The translations under genes and the position numbers were made by a program. From SZUA-36 sp964650905 (GTDB lineage: Bacteria > Pseudomonadota > Gammaproteobacteria > Xanthomonadales > SZUA-36): 64,000 nucleotides of DNA. Positions 15,827 through 24,001 of the stretch are shown here, piece by piece. Under the pieces are notes generated by a model. That model did no database searches. It saw nothing but the letters and a program-made list of their open reading frames with translations, and was not told where the DNA came from. The stretch's first letter is position 1; every line of letters begins with the position of its first letter. The stretch is from assembly GCA_964650905.1 (NCBI GenBank), contig CAZYVH010000005.1, forward strand, positions 1-64,000, written 5' to 3'.

Positions 15827-16458
15827 GCGAGGCGTTGCGCAGACAACTGATATCCACCGCCAAAGCCATGAACGCATGTGGTTTGAACCAGGGTACGGCG
15901 GGCAACCTGAGTGCACGCTTTGAAAGTGGTTTGCTGATCACACCCTCGGGTATGGAATACGAAAAACTGACGACACACGACATTGTCTGGATGGACTTTG
16001 ATGGATTCCCCAGAGGCCGACACCGGCCCTCCAGTGAATGGCGATTTCATGCGGCTATTTATCGTGAGCGGCCCGAAGCACAGGCTGTTTTGCATGCCCA
16101 CCCGGTCCATTGCACCGCGCTGGCCTGTCTCGACAAGGGTATACCGGCCTTTCATTACATGGTTGCCATCGCCGGTGGCAGGGATATCCGTTGTGCAGAA
16201 TATGCAACCTTTGGTACGGCGGAACTCTCAGCGCAGGTTATCAGGGCATTGCGGGGTCGTAAAGCCTGCCTGATGGCCCACCATGGTCTGACCTGTTTTG
16301 ACGAGGACCTGCCGGGTGTGCTGGCCTTGGCTCAGGAGGTTGAACAACTGGCAAGCATCTATTGCCGAACCCTGGCCATTGGCGGACCGGTCATTCTCAG
16401 TGGCGCCAAGATGGATCGCGTACTGGAGAAATTCAAAACCTACGGTGTCTATAAATAA
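15823..16458 (+). CDS. Class II aldolase, Ald2/FucA/DrdA-like
   Basis: A 211-residue zinc-dependent class II aldolase/adducin-family protein. Visible features are GTAGNLSARFESGLLITPSGMEY (phosphate-binding loop), SSEWRFHAAIY with the acid/base Glu, the zinc ligands in LHAHPVH and the later zinc His in MAHHGLTCF. L-fuculose-1-phosphate aldolases and the DHAP-shunt aldolases (Ald2/DrdA) share this form; MtnB dehydratases are related but less similar here. Directly coupled to mtnA (GTGA overlap), it would cleave 5-deoxyribulose-1-phosphate to DHAP and acetaldehyde, or the methylthio analogue to DHAP and methylthioacetaldehyde. Confidence 0.85.
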   Translation: MSEALRRQLISTAKAMNACGLNQGTAGNLSARFESGLLITPSGMEYEKLTTHDIVWMDFDGFPRGRHRPSSEWRFHAAIYRERPEAQAVLHAHPVHCTALACLDKGIPAFHYMVAIAGGRDIRCAEYATFGTAELSAQVIRALRGRKACLMAHHGLTCFDEDLPGVLALAQEVEQLASIYCRTLAIGGPVILSGAKMDRVLEKFKTYGVYK

Positions 16459-16480
16459 GCCTGGGTTGCTACCGGCCCGC

Positions 16481-16534
16481 ACATTTCACCGGTCTCCCGG
16501 ATGACGGCGCCGGACAGACCCACTGGTGAAATGT
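16481..16534. repeat. Dispersed palindromic element / possible bidirectional terminator
   Basis: Arms ACATTTCACC (16481-16490) and GGTGAAATGT (16525-16534) are perfect inverted repeats around a GC-rich centre that can fold further. It sits between the convergent class II aldolase and small hypothetical genes, so it could end both transcripts. A partial copy is at 1743-1789, and a similarly built hairpin lies at 61401-61451. Confidence 0.6.
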
Positions 16535-16539
16535 TTGGC

Positions 16540-16803
16540 TTAAGCCCCAAGTGTTTCCACGATCCACTTATCCATGGTTTTGAGTGCCGCGTGATAGGCT
16601 TCCACGTCGCCACGAATTTCCAGACTGATCACCTCGTAATCATCGCCACCAAAAGTACAAAAACTGATCAGGTTCAGGTCAGGTGGCGGGTTCTGTATTT
16701 CATAATTGTTCTGCCTGCGCCGCCACTTCAGTTTTAAGCTGGCATACTGCTCAGTTGTCACTGGAAAGTCGACCCAGAACGATCTCATTCTTGGCGCGGT
16801 CAT
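16540..16803 (-). CDS. Small protein of unknown function (87 aa)
   Basis: I do not recognise this protein. It is soluble, without a signal peptide or membrane helix, and has SFWVDFPVTTEQYASLKLKWRR, NLISFCTFGGDDYEVISLEI and a helical C-terminus. The long intact frame, plausible composition and its place 74 bp downstream of the kinase gene on the same strand suggest a real gene co-transcribed with it. It could be a small partner or regulator of the kinase, but nothing in the sequence shows this. Confidence 0.5.
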   Translation of the reverse strand: MTAPRMRSFWVDFPVTTEQYASLKLKWRRRQNNYEIQNPPPDLNLISFCTFGGDDYEVISLEIRGDVEAYHAALKTMDKWIVETLGA

Positions 16804-16877
16804 TTTTCATTCAACATTTCAATTTTAAAAAAACCAGTCAACATCTTTTACCAAAAACCCGGCCGAACAGTCAACCT

Positions 16878-17924
16878 TCATTGAGCCGCATTGGCGCATG
16901 CAGCCTGTATGCGAGCATACGCCAAACCGCTATCCATGCCTGCCATGTTGGCCAGGTATCGTCTGAAAGGCGCCTGGCTGCGCATCAGGTAATCACGGTT
17001 TTGTGGGTAGCGTTGCATACGCCACGACATGATCAAAATAGATGTGACCAGGCGTGTGCGAATGAGATCGGGCAGCAGCTCCATCTCCATATCCTGCAAT
17101 GGCCTGACAGCATGATAGCCGGCAATCAGTGACAGGGTACCGGCCAGCGGGTCATCACCGTCAGCAAGTTGGTAGGCGGAGGCGACCGCCAGGTCAATAA
17201 CCAGCGGTGATTTGACCAGGTCGCCAAAATCAATGATGCCACTGATGTGTTGTGGGTCATTTTTGTCCAGCAATACATTATCCGGGTTCAGGTCGTTATA
17301 GATCACCTGGGTTCGTAGTGACATCAAGGTTGGCAGAAGTGTGTTAAAGCGTTCCAGTACGTGTTCAATCAATTCCCGGAGATGTGCATCTTTGGTATAT
17401 TCCAGCAATTCGACCAGCGCGGCGGCACGTTTCATATCCCATAGCGATGGCGGACTTGCGCCGGCGTGATCAAAATCTTTCAACGCCAGACCCAGCCGCG
17501 CCAACAGCCTGCCCAGTTCCGCTGCCTCTTTTGACCCCGGTGAAAACCCATATAAAACCTGGCCGTCCAACCAGCTCAGTAGCCGAATGATGTGTGTCCG
17601 GTCATGCAGGCTGACGGTAAAACGGAAATGACCATCCCGGCCTGCAATGACTCTGGGTACCGGGAGTGTGGTATCCCGTTCACCGATGTGTTGCAAGGCA
17701 CAATTCTGGAAGTCAACAACCTCGGGTTGCTCCGCATGATTTGAAATCTTGAGGACAAAGCGTTCACCATTTTCTGTCATGAGGCGAAAATTCTGATCCT
17801 GCGTGCTGGCCAGCATCCTGGCACGGACGTGTCGTCCAAAATATTCCGCGGCCAAGGTTTCGGCATCCGTCGGTGTGCATGACGGTGGGCTGGTTACCAG
17901 CAAATTCAGAAGCTCATCCTGCAT
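16878..17924 (-). CDS. APH-fold kinase, hydroxylysine kinase (HYKK/AGPHD1)-like
   Basis: A 348-residue aminoglycoside-phosphotransferase-fold kinase. The ATP-binding Lys is in RFVLKIS (Lys59). The Brenner motif is IYNDLNPDNVLL with catalytic Asp211 and Asn216, and IIDFGDL supplies the metal Asp232. The motif begins Tyr-Asn-Asp, not the usual His-Gly-Asp. DQNFRLMTENGERFVLKISN and HIIRLLSWLDGQ are similar to hydroxylysine kinase. Next to mtnA and the aldolase, it is a candidate for phosphorylating 5-deoxyribose or methylthioribose in place of MtnK, which is absent. Convergent transcription means it is not in the mtnA operon. Substrate is inference only. Confidence 0.75.
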   Translation of the reverse strand: MQDELLNLLVTSPPSCTPTDAETLAAEYFGRHVRARMLASTQDQNFRLMTENGERFVLKISNHAEQPEVVDFQNCALQHIGERDTTLPVPRVIAGRDGHFRFTVSLHDRTHIIRLLSWLDGQVLYGFSPGSKEAAELGRLLARLGLALKDFDHAGASPPSLWDMKRAAALVELLEYTKDAHLRELIEHVLERFNTLLPTLMSLRTQVIYNDLNPDNVLLDKNDPQHISGIIDFGDLVKSPLVIDLAVASAYQLADGDDPLAGTLSLIAGYHAVRPLQDMEMELLPDLIRTRLVTSILIMSWRMQRYPQNRDYLMRSQAPFRRYLANMAGMDSGLAYARIQAACANAAQ

Positions 17925-18106
17925 GGGTATAGTTTAAATGAATACTGTTAAAAAATACCGGCCCCCCAACTTTCGGCATTAACCCGGTGCATTTTAGTGT
18001 GTTATGGTCGGCTCGCCACGGAGCAGGCTGTTTCCCGGCAAAAAGGTAAACTTAAGGCCCGGCACCGGACATACCCTGGAACACGACAGTCAAAATGGAG
18101 GACAAG

Positions 18107-18544
18107 ATGGCAGGCAAAGTTACATTCTCAGTATTACAGGAGAGCCACGAAGGTCCCGTCGGTGAAGACTGGAGATACTGGATTGAGGTCAAGGTATTCA
18201 ATGAAGGCTTGCAGGGTACCGGCAAAATCGTTGTTGACAAGCATTCCTTACCCAGCGGCACCACCCAGACACCACCTGGTCCTCCCGCTGCGGTTGAGAT
18301 TCCCGCAGGTGAAGGCGGTAAACGTCTTTTGATCAGGGTTCGGCTGGAAGCGACGGAAGTTGACCTGTTAAAGAACGATGTGGGGGAAACCAGCAGAGAC
18401 TTTTTACTTGAATGTCCAAGGCCCGCTGGGGAACCGCTGGTGCAGGAAGATGATATTTCCGTCGGCGTGGTCGAATCACCGGGAATTATTGGTGAAACCT
18501 CCATTTTTTCGCTCAGGTTACGGTTTGTGGTTTCCTGCAATTGA
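18107..18544 (+). CDS. Protein of unknown function (145 aa)
   Basis: I do not recognise the family. The start at 18107 has GGAGG 6 bases upstream; the frame opens at 18095. There is no signal peptide or membrane helix. The sequence is rich in beta-type patterns (WRYWIEVKVFNEG, RLLIRVRLEATEVDLL, SIFSLRLRFVVSC), with a proline-rich stretch (TTQTPPGPPAAVEIPAG) near residues 51-67. It may be a small beta-sandwich protein. It is divergent from the kinase gene and followed by two secreted-protein genes on the same strand. Confidence 0.6.
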   Translation: MAGKVTFSVLQESHEGPVGEDWRYWIEVKVFNEGLQGTGKIVVDKHSLPSGTTQTPPGPPAAVEIPAGEGGKRLLIRVRLEATEVDLLKNDVGETSRDFLLECPRPAGEPLVQEDDISVGVVESPGIIGETSIFSLRLRFVVSCN

Positions 18545-18711
18545 GTCCAATCCCGGTGTGCGTTTGACAGGCTCCCGGGTCACATTGAGTCAATAAAGAC
18601 CAGATGGTAACATTGGATAGTGTGCAGTAAAATCGTAACGGGGTGGTCATTGCGTTGCAATACATCGTTGGCTTTCCCTTTTAAAAACGTCTTTTCCAAA
18701 GGAGCCCCGAC

Positions 18712-19287
18712 ATGAAATCATGGTTATCATTTTGTTTACTTTGTGCGCTTACGACCGTCGCTTCAATGCCGGCGCAGGCCGACTCCACAAACGACCTGCT
18801 CAAAGAGGCAATCGGTCTGCTCGAGCAAGATAATTATACCGAGGCCCGCGAAGTTGTCGCGATTGCCCTCGACCAGATCGACCATCACCTGCTGGATACC
18901 ACAGCGGCAAATTTTCCCGCGCAAATCGGCGCATTCACCAGAGGCAAGGTCAATACCGAAAAGGCCATGGGTATGGACATGACCGAGTGCACCTACAGTG
19001 ACAAGCAAGATCATGATGTGCAAGTGCAGTTGATGGGCGGGGGCGGAGGCATGATGGGTGGCCTCGCCGCGCTTGGTGCATCGTTTGGTGGTGGACGCAA
19101 GGTCCGTATCCAGGGTCACACGGGAACCATGATTGAGGATGAAGGGGAGTTCACACTTACGCTCAAGATGAAGAGTGGCAAAAGCCTGATTATCACATCG
19201 AGTAGTTTGGACGGTGAAGGCGTGAACAACTTTGCCGAAGCTTTCCCGGTAAACGCGATAGATACGGTCAACGAGTCGGGATACTGA
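18712..19287 (+). CDS. Secreted protein of unknown function (191 aa)
   Basis: The N-terminus (MKSWLSFCLLCALTTVASM) with a PAQA-D cleavage site is a clear Sec signal peptide. The mature part begins with a helical, TPR-like segment (DLLKEAIGLLEQDNYTEARE). A glycine/methionine-rich loop (LMGGGGGMMGGLAALG) lies near residues 107-122, followed by beta-type sequence (GTMIEDEGEFTLTLKMKSGK). An AAGGAG site precedes the ATG. It is probably periplasmic. Function unknown. Confidence 0.7.
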   Translation: MKSWLSFCLLCALTTVASMPAQADSTNDLLKEAIGLLEQDNYTEAREVVAIALDQIDHHLLDTTAANFPAQIGAFTRGKVNTEKAMGMDMTECTYSDKQDHDVQVQLMGGGGGMMGGLAALGASFGGGRKVRIQGHTGTMIEDEGEFTLTLKMKSGKSLIITSSSLDGEGVNNFAEAFPVNAIDTVNESGY

Positions 19288-19556
19288 CCTGGTAAACCTG
19301 GCCGAAATACTCCATCACAAAGCGGGCCGGCGGCAACACATACGGTACTGACTTGTAGTGCCGTATTACAGACACAGCCAATGCTGAAACTGATTTACAT
19401 CATTACCGGTGCGGAGAAACAATTCCATGCACGGGGCGTCATTAAATTGACTTGACGGTCGGGTCACTTCACCGTTGCGTCATGACCTGAACAACAGCGG
19501 AATTTGTCTTGTGCCATAACAGTTGATTACAGCAACAGACAAAAGGAGTAAGGTCC

Positions 19557-20213
19557 ATGCCGCACCATCAAATGTTACCAAAAAGCTTGTTCCTGGCCCT
19601 GATTTTTGTGGGTTCTGCCGGGAGCCAGCCTGCCCACTCTGAAGCTACATGCAAGTGCGTTGATATGTCTGATATCAAATCCAGGATCAGTGAAAGCCAG
19701 GCGGCCATACAAACCTATCGGACCGAGATCAAAAAGATGGCCAACCAGCAAAAGCGGGAGGGGAATATCCTCGTGTATACAGCCGGGCGCAGGGAAAAGT
19801 TGCAGGGCAGGGTGCAGTTGGCAATGAACGCAATCACACTGGGGAGCCTCGGAATTGATGCGTGGGGGAAGGACGGTGGCCCGGGAGGCACGAACAATCT
19901 TTGCCAGGTCACTGTCAATCCGGACATGACAGCCTGCGTACAGGAATCGATCAGGCGGCATGAAGAAATCCACCGACAAGCCTGCCTGAAGACTGAGAGC
20001 CTCTCAACGGTGGCGGCCTCAATATTGAAGGGTAAGGATCGTTTTGAAAGAGACAACAGTACGCTGATCGCGTACGCACAGGAAGAAATCAAGGGCTACG
20101 AGGCTGAATTGCGCTTCCTGAACCCAGAATTCACTGCGCTCAAGAAACGCTGTAAACCCGAGACCCCACCGCTGCCGGACTATACCGCCCAGCGACGGAA
20201 CCCCGGGGGTTAA
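19557..20213 (+). CDS. Secreted protein with HExxH-like motif (218 aa)
   Basis: A signal peptide (MPHHQMLPKSLFLALIFVGS, ending near PAHSEA) precedes a Cys-rich mature N-terminus (ATCKCVDMSDI). A coiled or helical region follows (about residues 40-80). CQVTVNPDMTACVQESIRRH continues into the zincin-like motif HEEIH (about residues 141-145) and another Cys. The combination of HExxH with flanking Cys residues suggests a periplasmic zinc-binding protein, possibly a peptidase, but no third metal ligand is certain. An AAGGAG ribosome binding site lies upstream. Confidence 0.65.
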   Translation: MPHHQMLPKSLFLALIFVGSAGSQPAHSEATCKCVDMSDIKSRISESQAAIQTYRTEIKKMANQQKREGNILVYTAGRREKLQGRVQLAMNAITLGSLGIDAWGKDGGPGGTNNLCQVTVNPDMTACVQESIRRHEEIHRQACLKTESLSTVAASILKGKDRFERDNSTLIAYAQEEIKGYEAELRFLNPEFTALKKRCKPETPPLPDYTAQRRNPGG

Positions 20214-20289
20214 CCTGCATATTGAAGGAATTCAGGAAATCGAGAGAGGGTTTCGCCAAGTTACTTCGACGGTCCTTTTTTCGATGACT

Positions 20290-21687
20290 TTATTGAAGAT
20301 TGCGGTGGTGTGAAGCGTCGATCATTTGGAACCGATCGATATTTTTGCGGGCGATTTCATAGTCTGGGTTCAACAGCAATGCCCTTGAATAGGCCTGCAG
20401 GGCGTTTGCCGGAAGCCCGGCACGTTCATAGGCGACACCAAGGTTGTTGAAAACCCGTGCTTTGTGCGGAGAACTTCCAGCGGTGTCCTCCCAGAGCGCC
20501 ACTTCACTTCGATAATCCCGATTCCGCATGACCGTGAAAGCCCCGAGCAGGATCAGGACAATACCCACCGCTGCCAGCATGGGTCTGTCCCACCGGCGGA
20601 GATAAACCTGCCACCACTGTATCTCGACGGCGATGGAAAGAAACAGACCAAAGCTTGCCAGATATAATTGCCGGTCGTTGGCCACATCAAGTCTTGGGAT
20701 AATGGAGTTTGTGGGTAAGAGTTGAACAAAAAACCAGAGTATGCCAAAGCTGATCCATGGCCGCTTCTTATATGTCCATAAGGCGAGAACCAGAACGCCG
20801 AGCAGAAAAGAAAACTGGCACACAAGGGAAGTGCTCCAGGTGCTCAGGACAGGGAGGTCCGGGTCGATGTTCAGAGCCCAGGGGCGGACCAGGTGCGAGA
20901 GCAGATAACTGACCCCATTGATTTGGCTGAGCGCATTGACCCCTATTGTTCGTTGCTCCAGGCTGAAAACCAGCAAGTCGTTGTAGTTGGGCTGCACCAT
21001 AATGAACACCGTGGTACCAAAAAACATGATCCAGTGCATCACCTGTCTTCGGGCGGTGCTGCGCCAATGAAATCGACCGTACGAGGTTTCCCAGAGCAGC
21101 AAGGCGAGCGGGAGAGTCAGAGCTGTTTCCTTGGTGGCAACCGCCAGCACAAAAAGCATTGGCGAAAACAGATGGGTGACCAAAGGCTTCTTTTTTTCAA
21201 TTCCGTAGACGTAGCAGAAAAGACTACCCAGGTAAAAGAGGGCCATGAGGGATGTGGAACGTCCGCTGATGTAGGTGACGGCCTCAGTCTGAACAGGATG
21301 CAAGGCAAACAGTAGCCCGGTTAGTAAAGGCGCATAATTCCGGGACGCTGAGGTGGTGACATCCGACGCCCGTTCCGTGAACCGGTAGGCGAGTAGGTAA
21401 ACGAGAATCGAATTTCCGGTGTGCACTGCGATATTGACGAGATGAAAGTTGAAAGGAGTCGGCTCGCAGATCCAGTTCAACATATAGGTCAGCTTGAGGA
21501 GCGGACGAATACCGCTGCCTAAATCGTGCAGCCAACCAGCGATGGAGTGAACCGCCGGATAGCCCAGAATCACATTTCCATCATCGAACTGGAAAGCACC
21601 CCACAGCGAATTCAAATAGACCAGGCAAAGTGCTCCGACAATAAGGAGTGGCTCGGTTTGACGCTCAATATGCACCTTTGGATTCAT
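20290..21687 (-). CDS. TMTC-like polytopic membrane protein with TPR tail, second copy
   Basis: A 465-residue protein related in design to the one at 1831-3612: about ten membrane helices with FQFDDGNVILGYPAVHS, HPVQTEAVTYISGRSTSLMALFYLG and VATKETALTLPLALLLWE, then a short TPR segment (VFNNLGVAYERAGLPANALQAYSRALLLNPDYEIARKN split over residues 415-455). These are typical of bacterial TMTC-like, GT-C-fold proteins. The start MNPKVHIE at 21687 lies 23 bp inside the upstream carboxypeptidase gene. Unlike the first copy it has no GT2 partner nearby. Confidence 0.75.
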   Translation of the reverse strand: MNPKVHIERQTEPLLIVGALCLVYLNSLWGAFQFDDGNVILGYPAVHSIAGWLHDLGSGIRPLLKLTYMLNWICEPTPFNFHLVNIAVHTGNSILVYLLAYRFTERASDVTTSASRNYAPLLTGLLFALHPVQTEAVTYISGRSTSLMALFYLGSLFCYVYGIEKKKPLVTHLFSPMLFVLAVATKETALTLPLALLLWETSYGRFHWRSTARRQVMHWIMFFGTTVFIMVQPNYNDLLVFSLEQRTIGVNALSQINGVSYLLSHLVRPWALNIDPDLPVLSTWSTSLVCQFSFLLGVLVLALWTYKKRPWISFGILWFFVQLLPTNSIIPRLDVANDRQLYLASFGLFLSIAVEIQWWQVYLRRWDRPMLAAVGIVLILLGAFTVMRNRDYRSEVALWEDTAGSSPHKARVFNNLGVAYERAGLPANALQAYSRALLLNPDYEIARKNIDRFQMIDASHHRNLQ

Positions 21688-22504
21688 CCAGATATCTCGC
21701 CTGGGCAAATGCCCGGTCCAATACATTCACCGCACTCCACCACCGCTCCTTCGCGTTCAACATCACCAACAGAACCCGTGCTCCATTCTTCTCAGTCAGA
21801 GCGATCAGACACTTGCCTGCCCGGGGGGTTGTCCCCGTTTTGATACCAATGGCCGTGGGGTAGCGTCCAATGAGTTCGTTCCTGTTTTGAAAGTAGAAAC
21901 TCTTTTTATGATCCACCGTCTGGATTCGCATTTCCACCTTGCCCACCAGGGCCCGGAATATTTCAGACTTAAGTGCAGCTTCAGAAAGCAAGGCGAGATC
22001 CCGCGCCGTTGAATAATGTTCCGGATGGTCGTGACCGCAGGCATTGACGAAGTGCGTGTTATTCATCCCCAGGACCGAGGCTTCGTGGTTCATTTGTGTG
22101 ACAAAGGCAGACTCGTTTCCCCCAACCTGGTCTGCCAGGGCATGACAGGCATCGTTGGCTGAGAAGATCAAGGTTGCGGCCAGTAAGTCCATGACATGTA
22201 AATGGTCCCCTTTTTGCAAACCCAAATGGGCCCCGCTTTCCCCGGCGGCTTTCTTTCCGACTGCCACGACATCATCCATGCGTGCTTTCTTGAGGACGAG
22301 CAGGGCTGTCATGATTTTGGTCAGGCTGGCTGGAGCCAACCGGAGGTCAGGTCGTTGTGACCAGATTATTTCACCCTGGATCTCGACCAGATAGGATTGG
22401 GCAAGTTCCGGAAACGGGTCCGGGATTTCCGTGTTCGCGGCATAACAGCTAAAAATCAGTGCCGGAAACAGAGCGAGACCAATAAGGATGATCGGACGGG
22501 TCAT
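21665..22504 (-). CDS. D-alanyl-D-alanine carboxypeptidase (peptidase S11)
   Basis: A 279-residue penicillin-binding-protein-like peptidase trimming the terminal D-Ala of peptidoglycan stem peptides in the periplasm. A signal segment (RPIILIGLALFPALIFSCYA) precedes the three active-site motifs: Ser60-x-x-Lys63 (PASLTKIM), SAN (IFSANDAC) and KTG (IKTGTTPRAG). The protein is shorter than DacA/DacC and seems to lack the C-terminal beta domain and membrane anchor, so it resembles soluble PBP7-like or DacF-like forms. The start at 22504 gives a proper signal peptide; the frame extends to 22576. Confidence 0.88.
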   Translation of the reverse strand: MTRPIILIGLALFPALIFSCYAANTEIPDPFPELAQSYLVEIQGEIIWSQRPDLRLAPASLTKIMTALLVLKKARMDDVVAVGKKAAGESGAHLGLQKGDHLHVMDLLAATLIFSANDACHALADQVGGNESAFVTQMNHEASVLGMNNTHFVNACGHDHPEHYSTARDLALLSEAALKSEIFRALVGKVEMRIQTVDHKKSFYFQNRNELIGRYPTAIGIKTGTTPRAGKCLIALTEKNGARVLLVMLNAKERWWSAVNVLDRAFAQARYLDESKGAY

Positions 22505-22778
22505 GATCCGAACGGTTGTATATCCAGTTGGATTCTCATATTTACTGAAAACAGACCCATCAATCCGTTGCCTCATTCATCGAGAACAAGGCGGTGTTCC
22601 GCAACGTATTACAGGCGTTTGGAGAAGTCAAGATGACCAGGTCCCTGGCCGTTGCAGGTGTCGTCTCATGGGTGGTCCTGCAAAGTCAAAAATGCTGTCT
22701 ATACTTAGGATACTGCCCAGCACAGGCCGCTCTGGCTTGGTGGGCATATTTCATCATTTAAATTGGAGAGACAAAATA

Positions 22779-23561
22779 ATGCAGATTAATAAAGTACTGA
22801 CCCTGGTCATATCGCTTGTCATGGTTGTGTGTGTTGCACCGGTAATCGCACAGGATAAGCAGGAGACTGACGGCCTTGCCCAGGTTGTCAAAATATCAGC
22901 CAAGGACGGTCAGGCCAATGCACTGGAGGAGGCCATCACCAACTACCACGACTTTATGGGTGACAAAGAGGGTGCATGGCGCTGGCAGTGGTTCTCGATC
23001 ATAACCGGACCTGATACCGGTAGCTTTATCGCCCGTAGTGGTGACCACAACTGGGCGGATTTTGACGCCAGAGACGCCAAGAAAGACTGGAGCGAGGCGG
23101 CCGGCGCCAAGTTCAGTACGGAAGTTCAGCCACACATTGCCGATCTTGACGTCTCGATCACCAGGCCCGACAAAGACCTGGGCATGTGGCCCGAGAGCAT
23201 GGAAGGGTACAAGTACTTTTCGATCACACACTGGTATATCAAGCAGGGTCAGGGCAGGGCCTTTAATGAAGGACTCAAGAAGATCGACGGGTACCTGAAA
23301 GATAGTGAGTGGGCGAATTACTATGCGTTTATTTACAATGTTTCCGGTGGCTATGACAATTCCATCACGCTGGTCAGCCCACGCAAGAACTACGCCGACA
23401 TGGCGCCCAAAGAACCCAAGTTCATCGATGTCATGAATAAGGCGATGGGCGAGGAAGAAGCCCAGGCGTTCCTGGCCGAGTGGAGCCAGACCTACAAGGC
23501 GGGTGAGAATTACCTGATTGCATACCGGCCGAAACTGAGCGATTACGGTCAGGCTGACTAA
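22779..23561 (+). CDS. Secreted protein of unknown function (260 aa)
   Basis: The start at 22779 has GGAGAG upstream and gives a signal peptide (MQINKVLTLVISLVMVVCVA, cleavage near VIAQ-D). The mature protein contains two similar halves, each with a helix-then-beta ferredoxin-like pattern: KISAKDGQANALEEAITNYH with WRWQWFSIITGPDTGSF, and HWYIKQGQGRAFNEGLKKID with YYAFIYNVSGG. This looks like a periplasmic tandem NIPSNAP/ABM-like fold. A terminator follows at 23588, so it is monocistronic. Function unknown. Confidence 0.7.
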   Translation: MQINKVLTLVISLVMVVCVAPVIAQDKQETDGLAQVVKISAKDGQANALEEAITNYHDFMGDKEGAWRWQWFSIITGPDTGSFIARSGDHNWADFDARDAKKDWSEAAGAKFSTEVQPHIADLDVSITRPDKDLGMWPESMEGYKYFSITHWYIKQGQGRAFNEGLKKIDGYLKDSEWANYYAFIYNVSGGYDNSITLVSPRKNYADMAPKEPKFIDVMNKAMGEEEAQAFLAEWSQTYKAGENYLIAYRPKLSDYGQAD

Positions 23562-23587
23562 GTACAAAACTAGAATCGCGGTATGAG

Positions 23588-23614
23588 CCCCGGCCCATAA
23601 AGCCGGGGTTTTTT
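23588..23614 (+). terminator. Rho-independent terminator
   Basis: A perfect 7-bp stem (CCCCGGC at 23588-23594 with GCCGGGG at 23602-23608) and a short loop are followed by six T. It lies 26 bp after the stop of the secreted-protein gene at 22779-23561. Confidence 0.9.
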
Positions 23615-23697
23615 GTGACTGCCGGTTGGCGTCTGAATAAGCGGTCTGTACCGCCCAGGACGCCCTTAACCCGTAAATTGCGCCAGTTGCGCTTGTC

Positions 23698-23900
23698 CGT
23701 CATGCCGGGCTTGACCCGCTACCTGGGCCGCGAGTAACGGAACCCTCTCNNNNNNNNNNNNNNNNNNNNNNNNNNNNNNNNNNNNNNNNNNNNNNNNNNN
23801 NNNNNNNNNNNNNNNNNNNNNNNNNNNNNNNNNNNNNNNNNNNNNNNNNCGGAACCCTCTCATCCGTCATGCCGGTACCGGGTCAAGCCCGGCATGACGG
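23698..23900. repeat. REP-like palindromes around an assembly gap
   Basis: The stretch holds copies of a CGTCATGCCGGGCTTGACCC-type repeat (23698 onwards) and an 11-bp inverted repeat (CCGTCATGCCG at 23864-23874 with its complement at 23890-23900). A 100-N gap occupies 23750-23849; 12 bases (CGGAACCCTCTC) are duplicated on both sides of it. Otherwise the 440 bp between genes (23562-24001) hold only the terminator at 23588-23614. Confidence 0.7.
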
Positions 23901-24001
23901 ACCCGGTATCTCCATGAATTTCGTGGGACTGCTGTGCATCGCATGTAACGGGTTCTATAATTGACCCGTTCGAAGGTGCAACGAAAAAGGGAAGGCGAGA
24001 C

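Noticed and set aside
14717..16458. Classical methionine salvage operon (mtnA-mtnB)
   Set aside because: The class II aldolase has fuculose-aldolase-type features and mtnC, mtnD and mtnK are not present, so the DHAP-shunt reading was preferred; MtnB cannot be fully excluded without alignment.
16540..16803. Possible truncated end of the kinase gene
   Set aside because: The kinase has its own stop at 16878 and full catalytic motifs; the small frame has its own ATG and no similarity to kinases, so it is kept as a separate gene.
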